A DNA stretch of 64,000 bases from Candidatus Rokuibacteriota bacterium (GCA_003221695.1 QHSX01000050.1:32539-96538), one strand, 5' to 3'. Shown: positions 26,762 to 38,087, counted from the stretch's first letter. Numbers and translations are program-made. The notes: a model not told the origin generated them from the sequence alone.

Positions 26762-29384
26762 CGACCCAGTCCAGGCTCGCGGTGAGCTTCGCGCGGCGCG
26801 CCTCCTCGGCGGCGAGCCGTTCGCGCTCGCGCGCGACGATCTCGGCCGGGGCGCGGTCGACGAAATCCGGGCGGGCGAGCTTCGCCCGGAGGAACTCGAC
26901 GCTCTCGGTGACTCGCCTGATCTCCTTCTCGAGCCGCGCGCGCTCCGCGGCGAGGTCGACGACCCCGGCCAGCGCGACGTAGACCTCCGAGCCCGCCACG
27001 ACGGCGAGGGCCGAGTTCGGCGGCCGGCTCGCGTGCGGATCGATCCGGAGCCGCGCGCGCGCCAAGGTGTCAATGAGGGGGCCGGTGGCGGTGAAGAGCG
27101 TCTCGGCGCCGCGTGCCGGACGCAGCGTGGCGGTGAGAATCACGCCGGGCGCAATCCGCATCTCGCCGCGGATGTTGCGGATCGCGGTCACGACGTCCAT
27201 GACGGCGCCCATCTCGCGCTCCGCGGTCGGGTCGTGCTGCTTCCGCACGGCCTTCGGGTAGGGCGCGATCATGATCGACTCGCCCTTGTGCGGCAGCCGT
27301 TGCCAGACCTCCTCCGTGACGAACGGCATGAACGGGTGCAGAAGACGCAGCGTCGTCTCGAGCACCTCCACCAGCGTGTGCTGGGTCCGGAGGCGCTCGG
27401 CAGGCTCGACGGCGCGGTAGAGGGAGAGCTTGGCGAGCTCGAGGTACCAGTCGCAGTACTCGTGCCACAGGAACTGGTACACGGCCGACGCGGCGTCGTT
27501 GAATCGATAGCGCCGGAGCGCCGTGCGCACCGCACCGATCGTCGCGGCGAGCCGGCTCCGGATCCAGCGGTCGGCGAGCGCCGGCTCGACCTTCCGTGCG
27601 TTGGCCGCGTCGTAGCCGTCGAGGTTCGACAGCACCAGCCGCGCCGCGTTCCAGAGCTTGTTGGCGAAGTTCCGGTACCCCTCGATCCGCTCGTCGCTGA
27701 TCCGGATATCGCGCCCGAGCCCGGCGAGCGCCGTCAGGGTGAACCGAAAGGCGTCCGTGCCGTACTTGTCCATCACCTCCAGCGGATCGGCGACGTTGCC
27801 CTTCGACTTCGACATTTTCTGGCCTTCCGCATCACGGACCAGGGCGTGGATATACACGTCGTGAAAGGGCACCTGCTGCATGAAATGCAAGCCCAGCATC
27901 GCCATGCGGGCAACCCAGAAGAAGAGGATGTCGAATCCCGTGACGAGCACCGAGGTCGGATAGTACGTTCGCAGCATCGGCGTGTCGTCCGGCCACTCCA
28001 TCGTCGAGAAGGGCCACAGGCCCGAGGAAAACCACGTGTCGAGCACGTCGGGATCCTGGCGCACAGGCCCGCCGCAGCTCGGGCACGTCGCGAGGTCCGT
28101 GCGAGAGACGTGGACCGCGTCGCAGCGGTCGCAGTGCCAGGCGGGGATCCGGTGGCCCCACCAGAGCTGACGCGAGATGCACCAGGGACGGATGTTCTCC
28201 ATCCAGTGGTAGTACGTCTTCGTCCAGCTCCTCGGGATGATTTTGATCCGGCCGTCGCGAACCGCCTTGATCGCGGGCTCCGCCAGCGGCTTCGTGCGCA
28301 CCCACCACTGCTTGGACACGAGCGGCTCGACGACGGTCTTGCACCGATAGCAGACGCCGACCGTATGGCGATAGGGCTCGATCCGTTCGACCAGCCCGAG
28401 CGCCTTCATGTCGTCGACGATCCGCTTCCGGCACTCGAACCGATCGAGCCCGGCGTAGCGACCGGCGGCCGCCGTCATCCGGCCGTCGAACCCGATCACG
28501 GTGCGGATCGGCAGACCGTGGCGCTTCCCGATCTCGAAGTCGACCGGGTCGTGACCGGGCGTGACCTTGATGACCCCGGTGCCGAACTTGGGGTCCACCG
28601 CCTCGTCGGCGACGACGCGGACCGACACCGTCCCGTCGACCGACGGAACCTCGAGTGTCTTTCCGACATACTGGGCGTAGCGCTTATCCTTGGGGTGCAC
28701 GGCGAGGCCCGTGTCGCCGAGCTTCGTCTCCGGGCGCACCGTCCCGAGCGTCAACGGCCCGTATTTGATATAGACGAACTCGGCGTCGCGCTCCTCCCGC
28801 TCGACCTCGAGGTCGGAGAGCACGGTCTGACACCGCGGGCACCAGTTGACGATGTAGTCGTCGCGGTAGATCAAGCCCTCTTCCCAGAGCCGCACGAACG
28901 CCTCGCGCACGGCCCGCGACAGGCCCGGGTCCATCGTGAAGCGCTCACGCGACCAGTCGCAGGAGGCGCCGAGGCGCTTGAGCTGGCGGATGATGGCACC
29001 GCCCGTCTCCTCCTTCCACCGCCAGGCGAGCTCCAGGAAAGCCTCGCGGCCGACGTCGTGGCGCGTTTTTCCCTCGGCGGCGAGCTGGCGCTCCAGAATG
29101 ACGTGGACGGCGATCGACGCGTGGTCCGTCCCCGGCAGCCAGAGCGTGTTGAAGCCGTCCATCCGCTTCATCCGGACGAGCACGTCCTGGAGCGTGTTGT
29201 TCAGCGCATGGCCCCAGTGGAGCGCCGCCGTCACGTTGGGCGGCGGGATGACGATCGAGAACGGCTTGCCGGCTCCAGCCGGGTCGGCGCGGAAGTAGCC
29301 GCGCGCCTCCCAGACGGGATACCAGCGCTTCTCGACGTCGGACGGCTCGTAGCGGTCGGGGATTGACGCTGTGGGCTGGCTCAC
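26751..29384 (-). CDS. valS: Valyl-tRNA synthetase
   Basis: 877 aa from the GTG at 29384, which overlaps the stop of the upstream gene (GTGA). Class Ia synthetase: class signature PPPNVTAALHWGHALNN near residue 45, editing domain (GTGVIKVTPGHDPVDFEIG), zinc-like CxxC pairs (CDRCDAVHVSRTDLATCPSCGG), KMSKSKGNVADPLEVMDKYGTDAFR, anticodon domain, and a C-terminal coiled coil (about 805-870: LAAERARLEKEIRRVTES) typical of ValS. Complete. Confidence 0.97.
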   Translation of the reverse strand: MSQPTASIPDRYEPSDVEKRWYPVWEARGYFRADPAGAGKPFSIVIPPPNVTAALHWGHALNNTLQDVLVRMKRMDGFNTLWLPGTDHASIAVHVILERQLAAEGKTRHDVGREAFLELAWRWKEETGGAIIRQLKRLGASCDWSRERFTMDPGLSRAVREAFVRLWEEGLIYRDDYIVNWCPRCQTVLSDLEVEREERDAEFVYIKYGPLTLGTVRPETKLGDTGLAVHPKDKRYAQYVGKTLEVPSVDGTVSVRVVADEAVDPKFGTGVIKVTPGHDPVDFEIGKRHGLPIRTVIGFDGRMTAAAGRYAGLDRFECRKRIVDDMKALGLVERIEPYRHTVGVCYRCKTVVEPLVSKQWWVRTKPLAEPAIKAVRDGRIKIIPRSWTKTYYHWMENIRPWCISRQLWWGHRIPAWHCDRCDAVHVSRTDLATCPSCGGPVRQDPDVLDTWFSSGLWPFSTMEWPDDTPMLRTYYPTSVLVTGFDILFFWVARMAMLGLHFMQQVPFHDVYIHALVRDAEGQKMSKSKGNVADPLEVMDKYGTDAFRFTLTALAGLGRDIRISDERIEGYRNFANKLWNAARLVLSNLDGYDAANARKVEPALADRWIRSRLAATIGAVRTALRRYRFNDAASAVYQFLWHEYCDWYLELAKLSLYRAVEPAERLRTQHTLVEVLETTLRLLHPFMPFVTEEVWQRLPHKGESIMIAPYPKAVRKQHDPTAEREMGAVMDVVTAIRNIRGEMRIAPGVILTATLRPARGAETLFTATGPLIDTLARARLRIDPHASRPPNSALAVVAGSEVYVALAGVVDLAAERARLEKEIRRVTESVEFLRAKLARPDFVDRAPAEIVARERERLAAEEARRAKLTASLDWVGDR

Positions 29385-30442
29385 GGCGCCACCTGGGTTG
29401 CGCGGATGAGACGCCAGCCGTCCGCCGTCCAGCGGAACACGAGCTCCCACGGCGTGCGCTCCTCCGATGCCGGGACCGACACCGTCCGCGGCGTCGGCCC
29501 GTCCTCCGGCGCATCGCATGCAGACTCCGCGCGGAGCGCCGCTGGGAGGCGCCGCCTGAGCCGGGCGTCGGGCACGAGCGTCGTCAGCGTCGTCTGATCG
29601 CCGCCGCCGAGCGCCTCGAAGAGGCGCCAGACGGTGGCGTGCAGCTCTTGGTGCCAGGGCTGATGGTACGTGCGGGTCGGCCGCGCGAAGACGCCCGTGT
29701 CGGTGGCCAGTCGGTAGACGTCTTCGGCCTCGGTCTGCGCCTCGCATCCGGGCGTCCAGCCCGGATAGTGCAGCTCGTAGCGCACGCGGATCTCGTTTGG
29801 TCGAACCGCGTAGGATCGCACGACCAGCCCCAGGGGGAAGACCTCCGCCGTGGACCACACGACGCGGACCGAATCGCCCACCTGACGCGCGAGCTCGAGG
29901 CGGAGCGCGCGCGTGCCGCGCCCGGACGGCGCGCCCTCCCACGCGGTAATGAACTGCGGCGCCCCGTTCGCCGCGGGGGCGGCAGGGTAGACGACGGGCT
30001 GGCCCTCGCGGTGGATCGTCGTGAGGAGCGCGGCCTCACCGCGGAGGCGCCCGTACACGCGCACCGTGCTCACGCCCGGCGCATCGGCGAGCCGAAACGC
30101 GCCCACGATCAGGCGATCGACGCCGACGACGCCGAGCATCGCGCCGCCCCACACGTCGCCGAAGGCGTCGAGACGGTCCTGCAGGAATCCCGGAGACGCA
30201 AACGGTCCGCCACTCGCGAGGCTCTCCACGATCTCCTCGTCCAGCAGCGCGTACATCTCACGAAAGGCGTCGGCCGTCAGCTCCCCACTCGTCTGCGCAC
30301 GGGCCTGCCGGGCGAGCGCGAGCTCGCGGAAGCGGTCGAGCCGATCGGGCACGCCCGCCGCGCCGACGGCGGCGGCGCCGAGGCCGGCGAGCGCCGCGAG
30401 GGCGAGCGCGACCGTCAGGAGCGGCTGCGAGGGTCGGTACAC
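29381..30442 (-). CDS. Exported or anchored protein of unknown function
   Basis: 353 aa from the GTG at 30442. This start puts a hydrophobic signal or anchor (LLTVALALAALAGLGAAAVGAAG) at residues 7-29; the longer in-frame option would overlap lptFG. The rest is soluble with mixed alpha/beta character: an early helical segment (FREMYALLDEEIVESLAS), a middle beta-rich segment with VRVRYELHYPGWTP-like strands, and a C-terminal part ending in a strand pair (WELVFRWTADGWRLIRATQ), which looks like an NTF2/SnoaL-type ending. Two cysteines. I do not recognise a family. It is coupled to valS and starts 22 bp from lptFG on the other strand. Confidence 0.7.
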   Translation of the reverse strand: MYRPSQPLLTVALALAALAGLGAAAVGAAGVPDRLDRFRELALARQARAQTSGELTADAFREMYALLDEEIVESLASGGPFASPGFLQDRLDAFGDVWGGAMLGVVGVDRLIVGAFRLADAPGVSTVRVYGRLRGEAALLTTIHREGQPVVYPAAPAANGAPQFITAWEGAPSGRGTRALRLELARQVGDSVRVVWSTAEVFPLGLVVRSYAVRPNEIRVRYELHYPGWTPGCEAQTEAEDVYRLATDTGVFARPTRTYHQPWHQELHATVWRLFEALGGGDQTTLTTLVPDARLRRRLPAALRAESACDAPEDGPTPRTVSVPASEERTPWELVFRWTADGWRLIRATQVAP

Positions 30443-30464
30443 GGGGCTATGGTACAACAGAGCG

Positions 30465-32822
30465 GTGAGGTCGCTCGTCCTCGACCGGTACATCGTGCAC
30501 GAGCTCATCCCGCCCTTCGCGCTCGGCGGCGCCCTCTTCACATTCTTCCTCATCATCGACCGGATCTACCACCTGACCGACCTGGTCGTCACGAAAGGCG
30601 TGCCGTTCTACCTTGTCGTCCAGCTCCTCGTCTACATGCTTCCGTCCTTTCTCGCCCACACCCTGCCCATGGCGCTTCTGGTCGCGATCCTCCTGGCCGG
30701 CGGTCGTCTGGCCGGCGACCTGGAGATCATCGCGCTCAAAGCGGTGGGGGTGAGTGCGTTCCGACTCTTCCGGCCGGTGCTCGCGGTCGCCCTGGTCGTC
30801 ACGGCGATCACGGCGGGCCTCACGCTCGTCGTGAACCCGGTGGCCAACGGCGAGTTCCAGCGCCAGTTGTTCAAGATCGTCCAGGCGCGCGCGGCGAGCG
30901 GGCTCCAGGAGCGCGTCTTCAACACGACCTTCGGGGACGTGATCATCTACGTCGAGGACGTGAGCGCGTCCCAGGTTGCCCTGCGCGGGCTGCTGGTCTC
31001 GGACGAGCGCGACCCGAAGCTCTCCCGGATCATCACGGCGCGCGAGGGACGGCTCTTGACCGACGAGGTGAACCGGCGCATCACCCTGCGCCTGCTGAAC
31101 GGCGGCGTGAGCGAGGCCGACGTGATGCCGGCGGGTCCCCCGAGGAGCCTGTCGAAGGACGTGACCTCGGGCGGCGCGGCGACCGGCGCCCGCTATCGCT
31201 ACACCCTCTTCGGCGTGTACGACCTGAGCCTCTCGGTGGACTCCCCTCTGAAAGGCGCGCCGCGTGGCGAGAAACCGGAGAAGGACCTGACGCTCGCCGA
31301 GCTCACCGCACGGGTTGCCGAGCTCTGGGCCGACCGGCACGGGCGGGCGCCCTATCTGATCGAGCTCCACAAGCGCTTCGCGCTGCCGCTCGCCGCGCTG
31401 GTCTTTGCGCTCGTCGCGTTCCCGCTCGCGATCCGCTCCCATCGCGGGGGCCGCTCCGTCGCCTTCGCGGGGAGCCTCGCGATCCTCCTCACCTATTACG
31501 TCGTCATGACCTCGCTCGAGGGCGCGGCGCTTCGGCTGCAGATCCCCACGGGGATCGCGATCTGGACGCCGAACGTGCTCTTCGCGCTCCTCGGCGTCGG
31601 CTTCCTCGTGGCGACGGCCCGTGAGTGGCGCCTGCCCGCGCTGCCGCTCTTCTGGCGCCTGCTGGACGCGCTCACCGATCGGGCGTCACGCCGCGGCGCG
31701 CGCCGCGGGCGGCTTCCGGGGGCACACCCGACACATGACTCGACGCACCTCGTCGACCGCTATCTCATCCGCGAGTACCTGACCTTCGTGGCGCTGGGGC
31801 TCGCCGTGGCGGCCGTCCTTTTCGTGGTCGTCGACCTCCTGCAGACGCTCGATCGGTACCTTCGAATCAAGCCGCCGTTCCTCTACATCGCGGAGCACTT
31901 CGCGTATCGCGTGCCGGCGGCGCTGCACGACGCGCTCCCCGCGATCGTGCTGGTCGCGACGATCTTCCTCTATCTGACGCTCTCCAAGCATCACGAGCTG
32001 ACCGCCCTGAAGGCGGCCGGCGTGAGTCTCTACCGCGTGAGCGTCCCGATCGTGGGGCTCGGAGTCGCGGTGGCGATCGGTGCGGGGCTCTTCCAGGAGC
32101 TGGTGCTGCCCGGGCTGAACGAGCGTGGCGAGGAGGTGGACCGCGTGAAGATCCGCGGCCAGGCGCCCCGGCATCTGCAGTCGCGGCTTCGCCTCTGGAT
32201 GCGCAGCTCCGACAGCCGCTTCTACCGGGTCGAGCTCCTGCATCCGGGAACCAACGACATGTACGGCGTCACGATCCTCGAGATGGACCGCGAGTTTCGC
32301 CTCCTCGAACGCCTCGACGCGCGCCGCGCCCACTGGACACCGGCGGGCTGGGAGCTCAGCGAGGGCGCGTTTCGCGAGCTCGGTGCCGACGGGAAGGTGC
32401 AGACCGTGCCGTTCGTGTGGACCGCGCTCGATGCCAAGGAGGAGATCGACGACTTCATCCGGATCCAAAAGCCGGTGACGTCCATGAGCTATCTCGAGCT
32501 CAAGGATTACGTGGCTCAGCTCGAGGCGGCGGGCTTCCAGGTTCGCAAGTATCTCGTCGAGCTGTACTCGAGGCTCTCGTTCCCCCTCGTCAACCTGGTC
32601 ATGGTCCTCGTGGCGATTCCCTTTGCGCTCCAGTCGCCGCGCGGTGGGCGTCTGTTCGGTGTCGGCCTCGCGCTCGCGATCCTGGCCGGCTACCTCGTCG
32701 TTCACTACGTCGCGCTCGCCTTCGCCCGCGCCGATCTCCTGCCACCCTTCCTTGCCGCGTGGACGGCGAACATCATCTTTCTCGGGATCGGCGTCTCGCT
32801 CCTCCTTCGCGCGCGGACGTAG
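30465..32822 (+). CDS. lptFG: Fused LPS export permease LptF-LptG
   Basis: 785 aa from the GTG at 30465; the family N-terminus (LVLDRYIVHELIPPFALGG) starts at once, so the longer open frame upstream is ignored. Residues about 1-395 are a full LptF-like permease with transmembrane helices 1-3, a periplasmic jellyroll domain and helices 4-6 (the last ending near VLFALLGVGFLVA). After a basic linker (about 395-427) a second full permease begins (LVDRYLIREYLTFVALG), with its own jellyroll and six helices. Normally lptF and lptG are separate genes; here a single chain would form the inner-membrane channel driven by LptB, encoded at 43.7 kb. Confidence 0.92.
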   Translation: MRSLVLDRYIVHELIPPFALGGALFTFFLIIDRIYHLTDLVVTKGVPFYLVVQLLVYMLPSFLAHTLPMALLVAILLAGGRLAGDLEIIALKAVGVSAFRLFRPVLAVALVVTAITAGLTLVVNPVANGEFQRQLFKIVQARAASGLQERVFNTTFGDVIIYVEDVSASQVALRGLLVSDERDPKLSRIITAREGRLLTDEVNRRITLRLLNGGVSEADVMPAGPPRSLSKDVTSGGAATGARYRYTLFGVYDLSLSVDSPLKGAPRGEKPEKDLTLAELTARVAELWADRHGRAPYLIELHKRFALPLAALVFALVAFPLAIRSHRGGRSVAFAGSLAILLTYYVVMTSLEGAALRLQIPTGIAIWTPNVLFALLGVGFLVATAREWRLPALPLFWRLLDALTDRASRRGARRGRLPGAHPTHDSTHLVDRYLIREYLTFVALGLAVAAVLFVVVDLLQTLDRYLRIKPPFLYIAEHFAYRVPAALHDALPAIVLVATIFLYLTLSKHHELTALKAAGVSLYRVSVPIVGLGVAVAIGAGLFQELVLPGLNERGEEVDRVKIRGQAPRHLQSRLRLWMRSSDSRFYRVELLHPGTNDMYGVTILEMDREFRLLERLDARRAHWTPAGWELSEGAFRELGADGKVQTVPFVWTALDAKEEIDDFIRIQKPVTSMSYLELKDYVAQLEAAGFQVRKYLVELYSRLSFPLVNLVMVLVAIPFALQSPRGGRLFGVGLALAILAGYLVVHYVALAFARADLLPPFLAAWTANIIFLGIGVSLLLRART

Positions 32823-32827
32823 TTAAG

Positions 32828-32857
32828 GTCGGGGGGAGCGACGCCGCTCCCCCCGAC
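32828..32857. terminator. Perfect GC hairpin between lptFG and the UPF0182 gene
   Basis: 13-bp perfect stem (32828-32840 with 32845-32857) and a 4-nt loop, 5 nt after the lptFG stop and 14 nt from the end of the convergent gene. No U-tract. Arm sequence GTCGGGGGGAGCG equals that at 15341-15353 (reverse strand). Confidence 0.65.
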
Positions 32858-32871
32858 ACCCGCGCGAACGG

Positions 32872-35577
32872 CTACTTGGACTCTACAAGCGCGCGGAGCG
32901 CCTCTTCCAGACGCTTCTGCTCGGCCCCATAGGTCGCCCAGTCCCCACGACGGAGGGCATCCTGGGCTCGGCTCCAGATCTCCCACGCCCGCTGGGCGAG
33001 CTGGCGCGCCGCTGCCGCCTCGAGCGCCGTCGGGGGCGGTGCCCCCGCCGCGCGCGCCGGACCCGGGGCGCGGCCGCCGAAGATGCGCGCGAGCGACTGC
33101 TGGAGGGTCGGCTCCATCGCGATCTGATTGCCGTAGGAGACGATCACGCGGCGGAGCTCGGGCAGGGCTCCCTGCTCCGACGCGGCGAGATAGAGCGGCT
33201 GGACGTAGATCAGCGACTGGTCGAGCGGGATCGCCAGGAGCGAGCCGCGGATGACGGTGGAGCCACGCTGGTTCCAGAGCGACAGCTGCTGAGAGATCAC
33301 CGGGTCCTGATCGATCCGCGCGTCGATCTGCCGCGGGCCGAAGACCAGCTTCTGCTTGGGGAAGTCGTAGACGAGCAGCTTGCCGTAGTTCGGCGGATCC
33401 GAGCGCGCGGCGAGCCAGGCGATCATGTTGTCGCGCCGGCTCGGGTTGTAGAGCGTGAGAAGGATGAACTCCTCCTTCTTCTCGCCCGGGAGTCGCATGA
33501 TCGTGTAGTACGGCTCCATTTCCCGCTCACGCCCGTCGATAGTCCGCGGCGGCACCGTCCAGAGGTCCTCCTTGTTGTAGAAGACCTGGGGATCGCGCAT
33601 GTGGTACGTGGCGTACTTTCGCGCCTGGATCGCGAAGAAGTCTTCGGGGTAGCGCAGGTGCGCGCGCAGGTCCGCGGGCAGCGCGTCGAGCGGCTGGAGG
33701 AGACCGTGGAACGCGCGCGCGTACGCACGGACGATGGGGTCGGTCGGATCCGCGAGGTAAAAGCGCACCGTCCCGTGATAGGCGTCGATCGTCACCTTCA
33801 CCGAGTTCCGCACGTAGTTGCCGACGCCGGGGACCGGGTCGGAGTAGGGGTAGCGAGTCGTCGTCGTGTAGCCGTCGAGCATCCACACGAGCCGTCCGTC
33901 GTTGGTGACGACTATGTAAGGATCGCGGTCAAATCGAAAGAATGGAGTGATCTGGCGGACCCGCGGCAGGACGGCGCGGTAGATCATGATCCGGCTCTCG
34001 GCGGTGAGGTCATTGGCGAGGAGGATCTTGATCTCGCCGAAGCGGATCGCGAACAGGAGCTTGCGGGCGAAGGTCCCGAGGGGGATCCCGCCGGTGCCGG
34101 CGTAGGTCGTGTAGACGTTCGCGTCGCCCGACGGGTAGTTCAGCTCCTGCTGCCGCGTGCGCACGAGCGCGTATTCGTTCGACACTTCGCCGAAGTAGAT
34201 CTCGGGTCGCGTGATCGCCGGGAAGCCGCCCGTCGACTGCGGCGGGATGTCCTTCACCAGGAACTCGGGCAGCCCCTCGGGCGTGATCCGGTTGACGGGC
34301 CCGACCACGACGCCGTAGCCGTGGGTGAAGGTCAGGTGCTCGTTGATCCAGATGCGCGATTGCAGGTGCGCGTACGAGAGCTGGCGTGGGGAGAGCATCA
34401 GCTGCTTGTACTCACCGTTGAGCGTGTACCGGTCGTTGTCGACGTCGACGAATTTGTAGTAGGTCCGGATCTCCTGGAGCTGACCGAAGGTCCGCAGCAG
34501 TGGGCGGTGGTCCCAGAGACGGATGTTCTCGATCGTCGGCGCGTTCCGCTCGAGGGCGCGGGCGTCGAGGGTCTCGTCGGCCGGGAAGCTACGCTCCTCG
34601 ATGCGGTCGAGCCCGTACGCCTGGCGCGTCATCCGGATGTTGTGCTCGATGAACGGCCGCTCGGCGACGAGCTCGTTCGGCGTTACGCTGAACCGCTGCA
34701 GCAGTGTCGGGTAGATGCCGAGGCCGATCACCCAGACCAGCCCGAGCACGATCAGGCCGCCCACCACGAGGCGGACGCCCGGGCGCGCGATCTGCGCCAG
34801 ACACGCCGCGGCGGCGACGCCGCTCACCACCGCGAGCACGCTGAGCGCGGGGAGCGACGCGTGGATGTCCGTGTACGAGGCGCCGAACACGATGCCGCGG
34901 GGGGAGAAGACCAGCTCGAACCGGTCGAGCCAGAAGCCCACGGCCTTGAGTGCCAGCGCCAGCGCGCCGAGCGCCAGCAGGTGCGTCCGAGCGCCCACCG
35001 CCAGCCGCGGGCCGCGGGTCGTGAGGACCAGGCTCCGCTGCAGGATGTAGACGACGAGGGTCAGGACGATCGTGCTCACGGCCAGCGTGACCGCCCAGCC
35101 GTACAGGAGACGCCAGAACGGGAGGACGAAGACGAAGAACGCGAGGTCGCGACCGAACAGCGGGTCCGCGCCGCCGAACTCCGTGGCGTTGAGGTAGCCG
35201 AGTAGCGTCTCCCAGTGGGCCGTCGCCCGCAGCCCCGCCACCAGGGCGATCATGAAGAGCACGAGGGGGAGGAAGCGCCGGATGAGCGGCTCGATCACCA
35301 CCCGCCCCGGCAGGCCGAGCTGGTCCTCGAGCTCCCAGATCACGTCGGGCGCGGCGGTGCGCGCCGCCAAGGTCAGGTTGATGTAGAGGAAGATGAGAAC
35401 CGTGAGCGCCAGGCTCGTGAAGAGCGCGCCGCGGAGCGCGAGCGTCGTGGTGAAGACCTGGGTGTAACCGACCTCCTGGAACCAGAGCCAGTCGGTGTAG
35501 AGCGGGACGAGCTGCGCGATGAGGCCGAGCGCCAGGAACACGAGGAGCAGCAGGCCAACGGGCTGACCGCGGTTCAT
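32872..35577 (-). CDS. UPF0182 family large membrane protein
   Basis: 901 aa, ATG start, normal length for the family (COG1615). N-terminal third has seven hydrophobic helices (first: LLLLVFLALGLIAQLVPLY with the family WFQEVGY motif right after). The remaining two thirds are a large extracytoplasmic domain with the family blocks IRLWDHRPLLRTFGQLQEIRTYY, FTHGYGVVVGPVN, IYFGE and NYVRNSVKVTIDAYHG. The C-terminus is charged and helical. Function is not known for any member. Last gene of the metK-ahcY-UPF0182 run; its 3' end faces lptFG. Confidence 0.92.
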   Translation of the reverse strand: MNRGQPVGLLLLVFLALGLIAQLVPLYTDWLWFQEVGYTQVFTTTLALRGALFTSLALTVLIFLYINLTLAARTAAPDVIWELEDQLGLPGRVVIEPLIRRFLPLVLFMIALVAGLRATAHWETLLGYLNATEFGGADPLFGRDLAFFVFVLPFWRLLYGWAVTLAVSTIVLTLVVYILQRSLVLTTRGPRLAVGARTHLLALGALALALKAVGFWLDRFELVFSPRGIVFGASYTDIHASLPALSVLAVVSGVAAAACLAQIARPGVRLVVGGLIVLGLVWVIGLGIYPTLLQRFSVTPNELVAERPFIEHNIRMTRQAYGLDRIEERSFPADETLDARALERNAPTIENIRLWDHRPLLRTFGQLQEIRTYYKFVDVDNDRYTLNGEYKQLMLSPRQLSYAHLQSRIWINEHLTFTHGYGVVVGPVNRITPEGLPEFLVKDIPPQSTGGFPAITRPEIYFGEVSNEYALVRTRQQELNYPSGDANVYTTYAGTGGIPLGTFARKLLFAIRFGEIKILLANDLTAESRIMIYRAVLPRVRQITPFFRFDRDPYIVVTNDGRLVWMLDGYTTTTRYPYSDPVPGVGNYVRNSVKVTIDAYHGTVRFYLADPTDPIVRAYARAFHGLLQPLDALPADLRAHLRYPEDFFAIQARKYATYHMRDPQVFYNKEDLWTVPPRTIDGREREMEPYYTIMRLPGEKKEEFILLTLYNPSRRDNMIAWLAARSDPPNYGKLLVYDFPKQKLVFGPRQIDARIDQDPVISQQLSLWNQRGSTVIRGSLLAIPLDQSLIYVQPLYLAASEQGALPELRRVIVSYGNQIAMEPTLQQSLARIFGGRAPGPARAAGAPPPTALEAAAARQLAQRAWEIWSRAQDALRRGDWATYGAEQKRLEEALRALVESK

Positions 35578-35596
35578 GGCGCCCCGACGCGGACGC

Positions 35597-36895
<1,299 letters not shown>

Positions 36896-36903
36896 TCATG
36901 GCC

Positions 36904-38055
36904 TTATAGACCCGCGTCGTCGCGCAGGTCCTTCGCGCGATCGGTCCGTTCCCAGGTGAACGCGGGCTCCGACCGTCCGAAGTGCCCGTAGGCCGCCGTT
37001 TGCTTGTAGATCGGTCGGCGCAGGTTCAGGTACTTGATGATCCCGGCCGGCGTGAAATCGAAGTGGCGGCGGATCAGCTTCTCGAGGACCGCGTTCGGCA
37101 CCTTGCCCGTCCCGAACGTGTCGACCATGATCGAGACCGGATCGGCGACGCCGATCGCGTACGCGACCTGGACCTGCGCGCGGGCCGCGAGGCCCGCCGC
37201 GACGATGTTCTTGGCGACGTGGCGCGCCATGTAGCACGCCGACCGATCCACCTTGGTCGGGTCCTTTCCCGAGAACGCGCCGCCGCCGTGCGGGCACGAC
37301 CCGCCGTACGTGTCGACGATGATCTTGCGTCCGGTGAGCCCCGTGTCGCCCATCGGCCCGCCCGTCACGAAGCGGCCCGTCGGATTCACGTGGAAGACGC
37401 ACGTCTTCTGGTCGAGGAGCTCCGGCGGGACGGTGGGGACGATCACGTGCTCGACGATTTCCGCACGGAGTCGCTCGGTCGTGACGTCCGGGCTGTGCTG
37501 GCACGACACGACGACCGTCTCGACCGCGCGCGGCTTGCCGTCGACGTAGCGGACCGTCACTTGCGACTTGCCGTCGGGGCGCAGGTAATCGAGCACACCC
37601 TTCCGCCGGACCTCGGCGAGGCGCCGGACGAGCGTGTGAGCGAGCATGATCGGCAGCGGCATCAGCTCCGGTGTCTCGGTGCACGCGTAGCCGAACATCA
37701 GCCCCTGGTCGCCGGCCCCGAGCGCGTCGACGCCCATGGCGATGTCCGACGACTGCTCGTCGATCGCCGCGATGATGCCGCACGTCTCGTAGTCGAAGCC
37801 GAACTTGGCGCGGGTGTAGCCGACGTCGCGGATCGTGTCGCGCGCGATGCGCGGGATGTCCACGTAACAGGAGGTCGTGATCTCGCCCGCCACGACGACG
37901 AGCCCCGTCGTCAGCAGACACTCGCACGCCACCCGGCCCGTCGGGTCCTGGCCGATGATCGCGTCCAGGACCGCGTCGGAGATCTGGTCGGCAATCTTGT
38001 CGGGGTGACCTTCGGTCACCGACTCCGACGTAAACAGGTATTCGTCGCGCGCCAT
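36904..38055 (-). CDS. metK: S-adenosylmethionine synthetase
   Basis: 383 aa from the ATG at 38055, which has a GGAGG site; an in-frame ATG at 38097 is ignored because the conserved start [24 protein letters not shown] follows from here. Other marks: [24 protein letters not shown] and the [19 protein letters not shown] loop. Makes SAM from ATP and methionine. The leader is only about 26 nt if the predicted promoter is right, so no SAM riboswitch fits. Operon: metK-ahcY-UPF0182. Confidence 0.97.
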   Translation of the reverse strand: MARDEYLFTSESVTEGHPDKIADQISDAVLDAIIGQDPTGRVACECLLTTGLVVVAGEITTSCYVDIPRIARDTIRDVGYTRAKFGFDYETCGIIAAIDEQSSDIAMGVDALGAGDQGLMFGYACTETPELMPLPIMLAHTLVRRLAEVRRKGVLDYLRPDGKSQVTVRYVDGKPRAVETVVVSCQHSPDVTTERLRAEIVEHVIVPTVPPELLDQKTCVFHVNPTGRFVTGGPMGDTGLTGRKIIVDTYGGSCPHGGGAFSGKDPTKVDRSACYMARHVAKNIVAAGLAARAQVQVAYAIGVADPVSIMVDTFGTGKVPNAVLEKLIRRHFDFTPAGIIKYLNLRRPIYKQTAAYGHFGRSEPAFTWERTDRAKDLRDDAGL

Positions 38056-38087
38056 CGCATCCTCCGGAATCGCAGTCGAGTTGTGCC

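Noticed and set aside
26160..29366. 1068-codon open frame antisense to valS and birA
   Set aside because: Shadow of valS and birA; spans a gene junction on the other strand.
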